Shown in pieces: positions 43,624 through 54,952 of a DNA stretch of 64,000 nt (positions within the stretch are counted from its first letter, which is position 1; each line of letters starts with the position of its first letter). Origin of the DNA: Roseovarius sp. SCSIO 43702 (GTDB lineage Bacteria > Pseudomonadota > Alphaproteobacteria > Rhodobacterales > Rhodobacteraceae); contig NZ_CP080623.1 in NCBI RefSeq assembly GCF_019599045.1, positions 2,564,501 through 2,628,500 of the forward strand. Reading direction: 5' to 3'. The position numbers and the translations under genes are program-made. The notes under the pieces were generated by a model. It worked only from the letters and a program-made list of their open reading frames with translations. It was not told where the DNA came from and searched no databases.

Positions 43624-44235
43624 TCAGGATGCTGCCCAGGCGGCCATCGCGGGCAGCAGGGTGTCGAGGATGGACTGGAAGGCCGCGACGATGTCGGCCG
43701 GCTCGTCGCTTGCGGCGGCGATCCGGTTCTTGAAGTCGCGGGTCTTGATGACCCGTTGATCGCGGTCGCGCAGCAGGGTGAGGCTGATATCGACGTCGGC
43801 CATCACCGCCTCGCCCAGGATCTCGACCTGGAAATCGTCGATACGGGTCAGCAGGGCGAGATCGGGCACGGGTCCGCCTTCGCTGGGGCCGACATAGCCC
43901 ATCCGCCCCGTCCCGGCGATCGAGCGGACGAGGAGCGACTGCATGACCGCGGGCAGGGTGTCGGCCCAGCGGGCCTCGGGGAGATAGGTGATGGCCACCG
44001 GGTCGGGCTTGACCATGATGCGGTCGGTGGCGATGGCGGCGGGCGCATTGGGCAAGGGCACCAGGAGGGTGCGGCCCGATCCACCGCGCGAGGCCGATCC
44101 CTGCGGCGGCGTCAGGTCATAGGTGTCGAGCGGCGTGGCCGCGGTGTTGAGCGAGCTGATCGCGCTGCATCCGCCGAGCGAGGCGACGGCGCCCAGCATC
44201 GCGGCGCGGCGTGTGAGGGTCAGGGCGGGCATCAT
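43624..44235 (-). CDS. ABC-type transport auxiliary lipoprotein (PqiC-like)
   Basis: A 203-residue lipoprotein of the ABC_trans_aux family, the outer component of Mla/Pqi/Mce lipid transporters. The N-terminus has twin arginines (LTLTRRAAML) before lipobox LGGC (Cys23), so export may use Tat. The mature part contains ATDRIMVKPDPVAITYLPEA and ends with a family-typical ...DTLLPAMAAWAAS helix. It starts 2 bases after the mlaD stop, at either of two adjacent ATGs, and is the last gene of the operon. Confidence 0.82.
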   Translation of the reverse strand: MMPALTLTRRAAMLGAVASLGGCSAISSLNTAATPLDTYDLTPPQGSASRGGSGRTLLVPLPNAPAAIATDRIMVKPDPVAITYLPEARWADTLPAVMQSLLVRSIAGTGRMGYVGPSEGGPVPDLALLTRIDDFQVEILGEAVMADVDISLTLLRDRDQRVIKTRDFKNRIAAASDEPADIVAAFQSILDTLLPAMAAWAAS

Positions 44236-44236
44236 G

Positions 44237-45952
44237 TCATCTCCGATATTCAGGGACGCGGTCATCCAGGAGGAATCGCGCAGGGTCTCGTTCGATGCGG
44301 CGCACCAGCTTCTCGAGCGACTGGACCAGGGTCCGGGCCTCGCCGCTGAGGCGCCCCAGTTCGTTCAGGCCGTTGCCGGTGAAGTTGCGTATGCCGGGGG
44401 CGGCGGCGGTGACGGTGCTTTGCACCTGCGCCACCACGTTGTCGGCCCGCGCGATGAGCGCGCGCAGGTCCGAGGTGATCTTCGGCAGGTCGTCGGAAAC
44501 CTGGTCCGCCGCGCTCCCGATCCGGTTCGTGGCCGCGCGGATATCGGCCAGAACGGGGGCGAGATCGGTGGATATGGCCGCGTCGGCGCTGTCGAAGGCG
44601 CGCTCGGCCGAGCCCAGCGCGCGATTGGCCGCCACGAGCGATCCGTCGATCCCGTCGAGCGTGGCCGAGGCGCGCTCGAAAAGCCGGGTGGCGGTGTTCA
44701 TGGCGCTCCTCGTGTCCTCCGCCAGCGGCGTGAGCTGGTCGGAGAAGCCGGTCAGGTCATCCGCCGCCCTCTCGACCGCATCCGAAGCGGTCGAGACGGC
44801 GCTGCGGATATCGCCCATGACGGCGGGCACGTCATCGTTGATGATCGCCTCGACCTTGACGATGGCGTTGTTGGCATTCGCCAGCACCTCGCGCGCGTCC
44901 GCGACCAGGCGCGTTCCATCGCCCGCCACCAGCGTGCTGACGCTGTCGGACGCGGTCGTCAACGCGTCGAACGAGGTGCTGGCATCGGCGAGCGTCTTCT
45001 CCAGTTCGGCAAGCCGCGCGTTCAGAAGCGTCGCCGTTTCGTCGAAGCCCTCGAGCGTGCTTTCGGTGCGGGTCGAAATGCTGTCCACCGCGGCGTTCAG
45101 CGCCTCGACGGTATCGCCGATCTGCGCGACGATGACCGGCACCTGCTCGCGCATCAGGGTCTCGGCCTGGGCGAAGGCCGCGCCGGCGCTGTCGATGGCG
45201 GCGCGGGAGTTCCCGATGGTCTCGTTGGCGGTGTCGAAGGCGCCCGTGGCCGCGTTCAAGGTGCGGTCGGCATTGGCCAGCGTGGTCTCGGCCGCGGCGC
45301 CCAGCGTCTCGAGCCGTTGGCTGAAGCCCGATATCTGCGCCGTCGCCTCGGACACGGTCTCGGTGATGCTGGAGAAATCGCTCAGCGCCTTCTCGAGCCC
45401 GCCCGAGGCGTTGCTGAGGTTGCGAAGCGTGGTTTCCACGTAGGCCTGGTTTTCCGGGCCGGCGATCTTCTGGAACCGCCTGAGAAGCTCGGTCGCCTCG
45501 GCGATCAGGTCGGGCGCGTCCTCGACCAGCTGTTGCACGGTGGAGCGGCGCGAGGGGATGATGGGCGGCGTCTCGTCGGGCGAGGTCAGGGGCGGCGCGT
45601 CGGCGTTCGGCGTGGTGAGCGAGATATAGGCCACCCCGGTCACGCCGGAGGAATTGAGCTCGGCCACCGTGCTCTCGAGCACGGGCGTCGTCGCGTCCAC
45701 CTCGATGCCGACATAGACCTTGGAGGGGTCCGGCTCGTGAATGCGCAGGTCAATGACGCGGCCCACGTTGATGCCGTTGAAGACCACGTCCCCCGAGGGC
45801 GAAAGGCCCGAGACATCGTCGAAGAGGATCGCGTAATAGGCATACTGGCGGTCGAGCTGCACGCTCGAGAGCCACACGGCAAAGCCGAGGCTGCCGATGA
45901 TCCCGAGGAGGGTAAGCGCCCCGATCAGGATGAAATTCGCGCGTGTTTCCAT
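44237..45952 (-). CDS. mlaD: MCE-domain lipid transport protein (MlaD-like, long form)
   Basis: A 571-residue inner-membrane-anchored protein: one transmembrane helix (about 7-28), an MCE domain (about 36-120, DVSGLSPSGDVVFNGINVGR, GVTGVAYISLTT), then about 400 residues of helical heptad-rich sequence (repeated L/A patterns such as ETVSEATAQISGFSQRLETL). Such tails form needle-like channels through the periplasm in long MCE proteins. Partner of MlaE/MlaF in retrograde phospholipid transport or, less likely, in uptake of hydrophobic substrates. Overlaps the mlaF stop (TAATG). Confidence 0.88.
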   Translation of the reverse strand: METRANFILIGALTLLGIIGSLGFAVWLSSVQLDRQYAYYAILFDDVSGLSPSGDVVFNGINVGRVIDLRIHEPDPSKVYVGIEVDATTPVLESTVAELNSSGVTGVAYISLTTPNADAPPLTSPDETPPIIPSRRSTVQQLVEDAPDLIAEATELLRRFQKIAGPENQAYVETTLRNLSNASGGLEKALSDFSSITETVSEATAQISGFSQRLETLGAAAETTLANADRTLNAATGAFDTANETIGNSRAAIDSAGAAFAQAETLMREQVPVIVAQIGDTVEALNAAVDSISTRTESTLEGFDETATLLNARLAELEKTLADASTSFDALTTASDSVSTLVAGDGTRLVADAREVLANANNAIVKVEAIINDDVPAVMGDIRSAVSTASDAVERAADDLTGFSDQLTPLAEDTRSAMNTATRLFERASATLDGIDGSLVAANRALGSAERAFDSADAAISTDLAPVLADIRAATNRIGSAADQVSDDLPKITSDLRALIARADNVVAQVQSTVTAAAPGIRNFTGNGLNELGRLSGEARTLVQSLEKLVRRIERDPARFLLDDRVPEYRR

Positions 45953-46755
45953 TACCGCATCTCCTCGGTTCCGGCCGTTCCGAGAGCGGCGCGCGCACGG
46001 GGGCCGTGAAAATATTCATGGACCCAAGGATGATCCACCTTCAGCATTTCCTGCATCGTGCCGACCGCCAGCACCTTCTTCTCGGCCAGGACGGCGATAC
46101 GGTCGCAGATCGCGTGGAGCGAATCCAGATCATGCGTCACCAGGAAGACCGTGAGGCCCAGGGCCGCCTGCAACTGGCGGATGAGCGTGTCGAAGGCCGC
46201 CGCGCCGATCGGGTCCAGCCCCGCCGTCGGTTCGTCGAGAAAGACGATCTCGGGGTCGAGCGCGATGGCGCGGGCAAAACCGGCACGCTTGCGCATCCCG
46301 CCCGACAGCTCGGAGGGGAACTTCGTCAGGGCGTTCTGCTGCAAGCCGACCATGCGCACCTTGATCCCGGCCAGCGTCTCGCGCAGGTCGTCCGGCAGAT
46401 CGAGCTGTTCGCGCATGGGCGCCTCGACGTTCTGGCGCACGGTCAGCGACGAGAAAAGCGCGCCGTCCTGGAACATCACGCCCCAGCGGCGGCGCAGGGC
46501 CCGGTATTCCTCGGGCGAGGTGCCCTGCACGCTCTCCCCGAAGACCTCGATGCGGCCCGCGTCGGGTTTCAGAAGCCCCACGATCTGCTGCAGGAGCACC
46601 GATTTGCCCGTGCCCGAGCCGCCGACGATGCCGATGATCTCGCCGCGCTGCACGTCGAGGTCCAGGCCGTCATGCACCACGTGATCGCCGAAGGCCTTGA
46701 CCAGCCCGCGCACCTTGATGATCGGCGCCCCGTTATCCGTGTTTGGCGCGTCCAT
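45952..46755 (-). CDS. mlaF: Lipid transport ABC ATPase (MlaF-like)
   Basis: A 267-residue ABC ATPase with Walker A GGSGTGKS (45-52), signature SELSGGMRKRAGFARAIALD, Walker B EIVFLDEPTAGLDP and switch His in VTHDLDS. The C-terminal HPWVHEYFHGPRAR extension is typical of MlaF, where it helps dimerisation and MlaB contact. The real start is ATG 46755, inside the mlaE stop (TGATG). Energises the MlaE-MlaD complex from the cytosolic face. Confidence 0.92.
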   Translation of the reverse strand: MDAPNTDNGAPIIKVRGLVKAFGDHVVHDGLDLDVQRGEIIGIVGGSGTGKSVLLQQIVGLLKPDAGRIEVFGESVQGTSPEEYRALRRRWGVMFQDGALFSSLTVRQNVEAPMREQLDLPDDLRETLAGIKVRMVGLQQNALTKFPSELSGGMRKRAGFARAIALDPEIVFLDEPTAGLDPIGAAAFDTLIRQLQAALGLTVFLVTHDLDSLHAICDRIAVLAEKKVLAVGTMQEMLKVDHPWVHEYFHGPRARAALGTAGTEEMR

Positions 46756-47882
46756 CAGATGCCTATCAGCGCGAAGATGACGGAAAACAGCGCGTCGGCC
46801 ACGATCACCATGAAGATCGACAGCACGACCGAGGTCGAGGTCAGCCGCCCCAGAGATTCCGCGTCGCCCCCCACCTTGAGCCCCTCGTAGCAGCCGATGA
46901 TCCCGATGATCAGCGCGAAGAACGGCGCCTTGATCATGCCGACCAGGAAATGCCAGACATCCGTGTTGCTCACCAGCCGCGCCTGGAAGACGGCGGGCGA
47001 CACGCCCAGCTCGATCCATGACATGATCGCACCGCCCACCAGCCCCGATATGTCCGAGATGAGGCCCAGCACCGGCAGCATCAGGATCAGCGCCAGCACG
47101 CGCGGCACGACGAGGATGTCGATGGGATCGAGGCCGAGGGTGCGCATCGCGTCCACCTCCTCGCGCATCTTCATCGAGCCGATGGCGGCGGTGTAGGCCG
47201 ACCCGGACCGGCCCGCGACAATGATGGCGGTCAGCAGGATCCCCAATTCGCGCAGCACGGAAATCGCGATCAGATCGACGACGAAGACCTCGGCGCCGAA
47301 CTGTCGCAACTGCACCGAGCCCTGGAAGGCCAGCACGACCCCGATCAGGAACGACATGAGCGCCACGATGGGGATCGCGTTCCAGCCGACCTCCTGCATG
47401 TGGTGCACCAGCGACGTGAGGCGCAGCCGGCGCGGATGCAGGAATGTGTTTCCCAGCGAGGCGATGACCTGCCCGAGAAAGCTGGTCAGCTCGACCGCGA
47501 TCTTGCCACTGACCGCCGTCTTGCGCCCCAGCGCCTCGAGCCGGTCGGCCAGGCTGCGGCGGGGGGGCTGTGGGCCTTCCTCGGGGGGCATGTTGCGCCG
47601 CACCGCCTCGAGCAAGTGGTGCTGCGCATCGTCCGCGCCCTCGATCGGCACCTCACCGCCGGTCGCGGCCAGGCGCTGCTGCATGTCGACGACATACCAC
47701 GCACCGGCGGTATCCATGTGGTGGATGTCGGAGAGGTCGATGACCTCGGCGCCCTCGGCGCTGCGCGTCAAGCTGGCGACGTTCTCGATCAGGAGACTGC
47801 CGGACAGCAGCAGGCGCCCGTCCGACACGGTCGCAGCCGGGGGTCGCGGACCCCCGCCAGCGCCCTCCCCGCGCCGGTTCAT
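46755..47882 (-). CDS. mlaE: MlaE-like permease with N-terminal STAS domain
   Basis: A 375-residue inner-membrane permease. Residues about 20-105 form a STAS-like domain (EVIDLSDIHHMDTAGAWYVV), equivalent to the separate MlaB protein of E. coli. The permease follows with AIPIVALMSFLIGVVLAFQG, IIVAGRSGSAYTAAIGSMKM and VPRVLALILMLPVLGLISDI. The fusion explains why no mlaB gene is present. Start at ATG 47882 is preferred over an upstream extension because homology begins there. First gene of the mlaE-F-D-lipoprotein operon. Confidence 0.9.
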   Translation of the reverse strand: MNRRGEGAGGGPRPPAATVSDGRLLLSGSLLIENVASLTRSAEGAEVIDLSDIHHMDTAGAWYVVDMQQRLAATGGEVPIEGADDAQHHLLEAVRRNMPPEEGPQPPRRSLADRLEALGRKTAVSGKIAVELTSFLGQVIASLGNTFLHPRRLRLTSLVHHMQEVGWNAIPIVALMSFLIGVVLAFQGSVQLRQFGAEVFVVDLIAISVLRELGILLTAIIVAGRSGSAYTAAIGSMKMREEVDAMRTLGLDPIDILVVPRVLALILMLPVLGLISDISGLVGGAIMSWIELGVSPAVFQARLVSNTDVWHFLVGMIKAPFFALIIGIIGCYEGLKVGGDAESLGRLTSTSVVLSIFMVIVADALFSVIFALIGI

Positions 47883-48073
47883 TCTGTCACCTGACCGGTC
47901 CACGAACCGCTTTCCTCCATTCCTCGCCCCGGCCTGCAACGCCCGAGCGGCAGAAAACGGCCATCGAGTTGATATGCCCTGAACGGGCAGGGTATGCCAG
48001 CGGCGGCCGAATATCCATCACGCCTTCCAGGTTGCCTGCGCGATCCGCCGCAGGATCATCGCGGTATCCCGCA

Positions 48074-48985
48074 TCATCGGCGCCGCGACGCATCGCCGCG
48101 CCTGCGACGCTTTTCCCGGCCCTTCAGCGCCTCGAACCCTACGATCACGTCCAGAAGCTCGGTCGTGATCTCGCTTTGGCGGACCGACCGGGTTTCGCCT
48201 TCCAGCTCCTCGAGGTTCTCGTCCACCGACTGTTCGGCCTGCTGCATCCGGGCGAGGCGGGCGGCGTTTTCCGTCACCAGTGCCTCGGCCGCCGCGCGGT
48301 AGAGCGTGGCAAAGACCAGGTTGCGCACCAGGGCGGCCAGGAGATCGGCGGCGGGCATCGAGAAGCGCGGCAGGCTGCGCGACACCCAGGGCCTCTGCGC
48401 CAGGTCGTCCAGCATCCGGGGGTCCAGCGGCAACAGCGTTTGTGTCACCGGCGCCTGAAGGCCATGCGCGCCGCGCTGCGTGTAGATCAGCGTGGCGGCC
48501 AGGTCGCCCGGTCCCGCCTCGGCGCGCAGCGTGTCGAGCCGCGTGACCAGCTGGCCCGCGAGGCGGATCAGCCCGTCCACGTTGGCGGGCGGCAGCAGCG
48601 TGACGGCGGGCGTCACCCCCTCGCCTCCGAGCGCGTCCTCCATCTGGGCGCCGACGCAGATGACCCGTGCCGTGGCCGCGTGCGGATGCGCCGCCACCTC
48701 GCGCGCCAGCAATTCGTTGTAGTTCCCGCAGAGGCCGTGGTCGGAGCCGAGCACGATCAGCACCCTCTCGGACCGATCGGTGGCGGCCTGCACGATGGGG
48801 CCGTTGCAGCGCAGGAAGCCGTGGAGACCGTCGAGCACCGTCTCCCGCCAGGCGTCGATCGCCTCGGCGGCCTGTTCGTAAGGGGCCGCGTTGATCGCCG
48901 ACATCGTCTTCATCGTGCGCACGATGCCCCGGATGCTCTTCATCGTGGCGGTGCGGCGGGTCAGCCGTTCAAGCGTCTGTGCCAT
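48074..48985 (-). CDS. atpG: N-type ATPase gamma subunit
   Basis: Central-stalk subunit of 303 residues. The N-terminal helix reads [20 protein letters not shown], the [11 protein letters not shown] motif is near residue 80, and the C-terminal helix has [20 protein letters not shown]. The gene overlaps atpA by 17 bases and is the last of the operon, as in N-ATPase clusters. It is divergent from ordinary F-type gamma in the middle part. A C-terminal Arg/Lys tail ([14 protein letters not shown]) is unusual and may be a read-out of weak constraint. Confidence 0.88.
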   Translation of the reverse strand: MAQTLERLTRRTATMKSIRGIVRTMKTMSAINAAPYEQAAEAIDAWRETVLDGLHGFLRCNGPIVQAATDRSERVLIVLGSDHGLCGNYNELLAREVAAHPHAATARVICVGAQMEDALGGEGVTPAVTLLPPANVDGLIRLAGQLVTRLDTLRAEAGPGDLAATLIYTQRGAHGLQAPVTQTLLPLDPRMLDDLAQRPWVSRSLPRFSMPAADLLAALVRNLVFATLYRAAAEALVTENAARLARMQQAEQSVDENLEELEGETRSVRQSEITTELLDVIVGFEALKGREKRRRRGDASRRR

Positions 48986-50477
48986 GGGCGGCCTCCGACA
49001 ATGCGGCGCGGGCGGCATCCACGATGCGGGCGCGGTCCTCGTCCCCCAGGCTGCGGCCCGAGGCGATGATCCGGGCGGTCTCGCTGTCGTTTTCGCGCGT
49101 GTCGCGGCGGATCCGGTCCGTCGCGGCGGCGATGTCGCCCTCGGCCACGTCATCCAGCAGGCCCGCCATCGCGCTCAGCAGCACGGCCAGTTGTTCATCG
49201 GCGGGCATCGGATCGCGCTCGGGCTGGCGGAGGGCCGCGCGCACGGCCGCGCCGCGCGCCAGCCTTCGGCGCGTGTCGTCGTCGAGGCGTGTGCCGAAGC
49301 GCGCGAATTCCTCGAGCTCCTCGAATTGCGACAGGGTCACGCGCAGGTTGCCCGCCACCTCGCGAAAGGCGCGCGCCTGTGCCTTGCCGCCCACGCGGCT
49401 GACCGAGACGCCCAGATCGACCGCCGGAAACTGGTTGCGCCGCACGAGGCGCGGCGAGAGGTAGATCTGCCCGTCGGTGATGGAAATCAGGTTGGTGGGG
49501 ATATAGGCCGAGAGGTTCTCGGCCTGCGTCTCGACCACCGGCAACGCGGTGATCGACCCGCCCCCGACATGCTCGGCGAATTGTCCCGCCCGCTCCAGAA
49601 GGCGCGCATGAACGTAGAAGATATCGCCGGGGAACGCCTCGCGCCCCGGCGGGCGCCGCAGGAGCAGCGACAGCTCGCGGTAGGATTGGGCATGATGCGT
49701 GAGGTCGTCGAAGACGATCAGGACGTTGCGCCCGTCCGCCGCCAGGTCCTCGGCCATCGACATGGCGGCATAGGGCGCGACATAGGAGAGGCCCGGCGCC
49801 TCGTCGTCACCGGCGGCCATGACGATGGTGCGCTCGCTCATGCCGCCGTCGCGGATCGCCCCGATCACCTTGGCCACCGCGTCGCCGCGCTGGCCGATGG
49901 CGCAGTAGATGCAGAGCACACCCGTGTCCCGCTGGTTCAGGATCGTGTCGACGGCGATCGAGGTCTTGCCGGTCTGCCGGTCGCCGATGATGAGCTCGCG
50001 CTGGCCCAGCCCCACGGGCACGGCGGCATCGACGGCCTTGAGCCCCGTGGCCAATGGCCGCGAGACGGGCGCGCGGTCGAGGATGCCGGGGGCTTCCATC
50101 TCGATCGGGCGGGTGCGGTCGGACCGCACCGCTTGCACCCCGTCGCGCGGACGCCCCAGCGCGTCGACGACGCGGCCGAGCAGGGCGTCCCCCACCGGCA
50201 CCGCCATCACCCGGCCCGTCCGGCGCACATCTGCGCCCGGCACGATGCCGCCCGTCTCGCCCAGGAGAACGACGCCCAGGCGGTCCTCTTCCAGGTCGAA
50301 GACGACGCCCATCAGTCCGCCGCCCAGGTCCAGAAGCTCGTTCACCAGCGCGCGGGCGAGACCCGTGACGATGGCGATCCCGTCACCCAGTTCGGCCACC
50401 TGCCCGATCTCGCTCAGTTCCGGTTCGGGCGCGGGGGCGTCGAGCAGGGTTTGCAGGAGGCTGTCTTCATGCGGCAT
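48969..50477 (-). CDS. atpA: N-type ATPase alpha subunit
   Basis: Non-catalytic nucleotide-binding subunit of the N1 head, 502 residues from ATG 50477 (GAGGAGG upstream). P-loop GDRQTGKT (165-172), YCAIGQRG, and the alpha signature region AAMSMAED...[18 protein letters not shown] are present. Sequence is clearly of the divergent N-ATPase type. Overlaps atpF by 11 bases. An alternative ATG at 50504 would lengthen the overlap. Confidence 0.92.
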   Translation of the reverse strand: MPHEDSLLQTLLDAPAPEPELSEIGQVAELGDGIAIVTGLARALVNELLDLGGGLMGVVFDLEEDRLGVVLLGETGGIVPGADVRRTGRVMAVPVGDALLGRVVDALGRPRDGVQAVRSDRTRPIEMEAPGILDRAPVSRPLATGLKAVDAAVPVGLGQRELIIGDRQTGKTSIAVDTILNQRDTGVLCIYCAIGQRGDAVAKVIGAIRDGGMSERTIVMAAGDDEAPGLSYVAPYAAMSMAEDLAADGRNVLIVFDDLTHHAQSYRELSLLLRRPPGREAFPGDIFYVHARLLERAGQFAEHVGGGSITALPVVETQAENLSAYIPTNLISITDGQIYLSPRLVRRNQFPAVDLGVSVSRVGGKAQARAFREVAGNLRVTLSQFEELEEFARFGTRLDDDTRRRLARGAAVRAALRQPERDPMPADEQLAVLLSAMAGLLDDVAEGDIAAATDRIRRDTRENDSETARIIASGRSLGDEDRARIVDAARAALSEAAHGTDA

Positions 50478-51225
50478 CGGCCCGCCCTCCTCCGTGTCGC
50501 GCATCCGCCAGTATCCGTTGCAGACCGTTGACATAGCTGTCGGCCGTCCATCCCAGTTGCGCGCCGCCCACGCGCAGGTTGAGGCCCGGCGACTGGTCGG
50601 GATCGGTGCGGAAGACGACGCTCGTCCCGGGCATCGCCTGCGTGATCCGGCGGGTCAGATCGCGTTGCAGATCGTCCGGCAGCGCGGCCTGCGTGGTGAT
50701 GACCGCCTCGGGGCTGTCGCCCGCGGCGTCGGCCAGGTCTCCGGCCATGTCCCGCAGGCGCTCGGCGGCGCGCGCGACGATGCGCTGCTCGAGCGTCTCG
50801 CCCGAGAGATCGCGCAGCGCCTTGCGCAGAAGGGCAAGCAGCGCCGAGACGCCGCGCAGTTCCAGATCGGCGGCGAAACGGCGCGCTTCGTCGGCGCGGG
50901 CCTGCTCGAGCGCGGCCTGCTCGCGCTCCAGCCGCGCGCGGGTGGCGGCCAGGAGCGCGTCACGCTCGGCCTCGGCCTCGGCGCGCACCTCCTCCAGCAC
51001 GCCTTCGCGGCCCGCCTTCAGCCGCGCGATCTCGGCGCGGTGCTCGGCCTGCGCCGCCTCGGCCTCGGCGCGGATGCGCCCCGCCTCCGCCATGCGCTCG
51101 GTGATCTGGCGCTCGCGCGCGTCGATGCCGTCGAGGATCGGGCTATAGAGAAACCGCTTGAGCAGCCAGACCAGCACCAGGAAGTTGACGATCTGCGCCG
51201 CGACGGTGATCCAGTCGATGGACAT
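50467..51225 (-). CDS. atpF: N-type ATPase b subunit (long, b-delta-like)
   Basis: Peripheral-stalk subunit of 252 residues: one membrane helix near the N-terminus ([20 protein letters not shown]), then a long Ala/Glu/Arg-rich coiled coil (about 35-130). The C-terminal part (about 135-240) looks like the delta-subunit region ([20 protein letters not shown], then [20 protein letters not shown]). No separate delta gene exists in the operon, which agrees with what is known for N-ATPases, whose atpF product is thought to cover delta. Starts 3 bases after atpE. Confidence 0.88.
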   Translation of the reverse strand: MSIDWITVAAQIVNFLVLVWLLKRFLYSPILDGIDARERQITERMAEAGRIRAEAEAAQAEHRAEIARLKAGREGVLEEVRAEAEAERDALLAATRARLEREQAALEQARADEARRFAADLELRGVSALLALLRKALRDLSGETLEQRIVARAAERLRDMAGDLADAAGDSPEAVITTQAALPDDLQRDLTRRITQAMPGTSVVFRTDPDQSPGLNLRVGGAQLGWTADSYVNGLQRILADARHGGGRADAA

Positions 51226-51228
51226 GGC

Positions 51229-51519
51229 CTAGCCGCCCGTTCCCGGCGCCGCCGCCTCGAGCGCCGCGTTCCAGAACGGGTTGGCGAAGAGCAGGATCAT
51301 CGCCACGACGAAACAGTAGATCGCGGTCGACTCGATCATCGCGAGGCTGACGAAGAGGGTGCGCGAGAGGGTGCTGCCCGCGTCGGGCTGCTGCGCGATG
51401 GCGCTCAGCGCCGAGGCGGCCGCCCGTCCCTCGCCCAGCGCGGGACCGATGGCGCCGATGGCGACGGTCAGCCCCGCGGTGATGATCGAGACGGCGGCGA
51501 TGATGGAAAGATCGGTCAT
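51229..51519 (-). CDS. atpE: N-type ATPase c subunit (rotor ring)
   Basis: A 96-residue two-helix hairpin. Helix 1 has IGPALGEGRAAASALSAIAQ with Glu30; loop QQPD; helix 2 has LAMIESTAIYCFVVAMILLF with the ion-binding Glu63 followed by Ser64, Thr65 and Tyr68. The ESTxxY set resembles sodium-binding c subunits, while the helix-1 position that is Gln in Ilyobacter is Glu here. This two-carboxylate arrangement characterises N-type rings; sodium and proton specificity have both been proposed for them. A C-terminal tail of about 15 residues lies beyond helix 2. Confidence 0.92.
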   Translation of the reverse strand: MTDLSIIAAVSIITAGLTVAIGAIGPALGEGRAAASALSAIAQQPDAGSTLSRTLFVSLAMIESTAIYCFVVAMILLFANPFWNAALEAAAPGTGG

Positions 51520-52208
51520 GTCTGCTCCTTTGCATTCAGGGTCTCGGGATCCGCCGTGGCGGACGAGATGTAGACGGTGGCAAGGATGGCGAAGATGTAG
51601 GCCTGGATGACGCCGGTCAGCAGGCCCAGCATGTCCATCACCACCGGAAAGAAGAACGGCGCGACGCCCAGGAGGATCGCGGCGATCACCGCGCCGCTCA
51701 TGACGTTGCCGTAAAGGCGGATCGCGAGGCTGATGCCGCGCGACACCTCGCCGATGATATTGAAGGGCAGCATGATGATGTTGGGCTCGATATAGCTGCG
51801 CAGATACCCCCCGAGCCCGCGACTGCCGATCCCGAAGAGCGGCACCGCCACCAGCACCGCGAGCGCCAGCCCCGCCGTGGTCGAGAGCGACGCCGTGGGC
51901 GCCTGCCAGCCGGGCACGATGGCCAGCATGTTCGACACGATGATGAAGAGAAAGAGCGTGCCCGAGAAATAGAGCAGCCTCCGGTCGGGCCGCGCGCTGA
52001 TCTCGTCGATCTGGCCCTGGATGGTCAGCACGATGGCCTCCAGCACCGTGCGCCAGCGGTTCGGCGGCACGTCGGGGCGCAGGTTGCGGGTGACGAGGAT
52101 CGAGGCGCCGGTCAGCAGGGCCATCACCGCCCAGGTAAAGACGATGGTCGCGTTGATGCCGACACCCGCGATGGTGAAGAGGATCGTGTCGTCAGGCGTC
52201 AGTTTCAT
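51516..52208 (-). CDS. atpB: N-type ATPase a subunit
   Basis: Membrane stator of 230 residues with about five to six helices. The essential arginine is Arg164 in SLAIRLYGNVMSG, and helix segments include LFLFIIVSNMLAIVPGWQAP and GVIQAYIFAILATVYISSA. With the c ring it forms the ion path. Overlaps atpR and atpE by ATGA at each end. Confidence 0.92.
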   Translation of the reverse strand: MKLTPDDTILFTIAGVGINATIVFTWAVMALLTGASILVTRNLRPDVPPNRWRTVLEAIVLTIQGQIDEISARPDRRLLYFSGTLFLFIIVSNMLAIVPGWQAPTASLSTTAGLALAVLVAVPLFGIGSRGLGGYLRSYIEPNIIMLPFNIIGEVSRGISLAIRLYGNVMSGAVIAAILLGVAPFFFPVVMDMLGLLTGVIQAYIFAILATVYISSATADPETLNAKEQT

Positions 52209-52504
52209 GACCCGATCCTCTCCGCCGGGGCGGTCCGCACCGCGCTTACCAGCAGGAAGCGCAGGACCACGAAGGCCAGCGCGAACCCGACGATCGCCGC
52301 GGCGCCCAGTTGCGCGATCGCCCAGCCCGCGGCCAGCAGAAGCGCGATACGGATGGCCGCGCTCGTCATCAGCACGGCCGCGGGGCGCGCGCGCCGAAGC
52401 GCCAGGCGCATCCCCCAGGCCAGCCCTGCGAAGTAGAGCGCGCCCGAGGCCGACCCGGCCAGCGCGCCGATGGCAAGGAGGGTCCAGTTCATGCTTTCGA
52501 TCAT
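52205..52504 (-). CDS. atpR: N-ATPase subunit AtpR
   Basis: A 99-residue membrane protein specific to N-type ATPase operons, with three helices (TLLAIGALAGSASGALYFAG, AAVLMTSAAIRIALLLAAGW, GAAAIVGFALAFVVLRFLLV). In known systems AtpR carries conserved charged residues within the membrane and is thought to help c-ring assembly; Arg37/Arg38 and Arg52 are candidates here. Start at ATG 52504 overlaps the atpQ stop (ATGA). Assignment is by position, size and topology. Confidence 0.85.
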   Translation of the reverse strand: MIESMNWTLLAIGALAGSASGALYFAGLAWGMRLALRRARPAAVLMTSAAIRIALLLAAGWAIAQLGAAAIVGFALAFVVLRFLLVSAVRTAPAERIGS

Positions 52505-52778
52505 TCGCCCTTCTCCTTCTCGATCCATGCCCAGGCCAGCGCCGCGCCGAGCACCACGCCGCCGAGGATGAGCGCGATGGTCCAGCGGAACTCCTGCGGG
52601 TAGGCGGCGTCCAGCCACAGCCCGAGGAACGCGCCCGCCACCGTGGGCACCGCGACCGACCAGCCGATGACGCCGAAGACCCCGATGCCGCGCAGCGGGC
52701 TGGGGCCGGGATTGTCGCGCGCCTTCTGCTTGCGCGCGGCGCTGCGCGCGATGCGGTCCGCGGTCTTGCGATCGTCGC

Positions 52779-52782
<4 letters not shown>
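52501..52782 (-). CDS. atpQ: N-ATPase subunit AtpQ (AtpI-like)
   Basis: A 93-residue protein with a basic, soluble N-terminus (about 1-30) and two membrane helices (GIGVFGVIGWSVAVPTVAGA and IALILGGVVLGAALAWAWI). This is the AtpI/AtpQ topology; AtpI aids c-ring assembly or Mg2+ handling in F-type operons. Its place between atpC and atpR fits atpQ of N-ATPase operons. Overlaps both neighbours by 4 bases. Confidence 0.85.
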
Positions 52783-54779
<1,997 letters not shown>

Positions 54780-54952
54780 CGGTCAGCTTCCTTTCGCAAG
54801 GGGCGCGCGCGCCGAGACGGTATCGCGGGTTTCGACGGACGGCTCCGTGGCCATCTTCTACCGGGCGGGAAGGCGGCTCATTAACCTCGGTCAATGACCG
54901 GTTCGGTGGCGGCGCGGAACCCCGCGATGCCACGTCCGGCCCGCAGGCTGCG

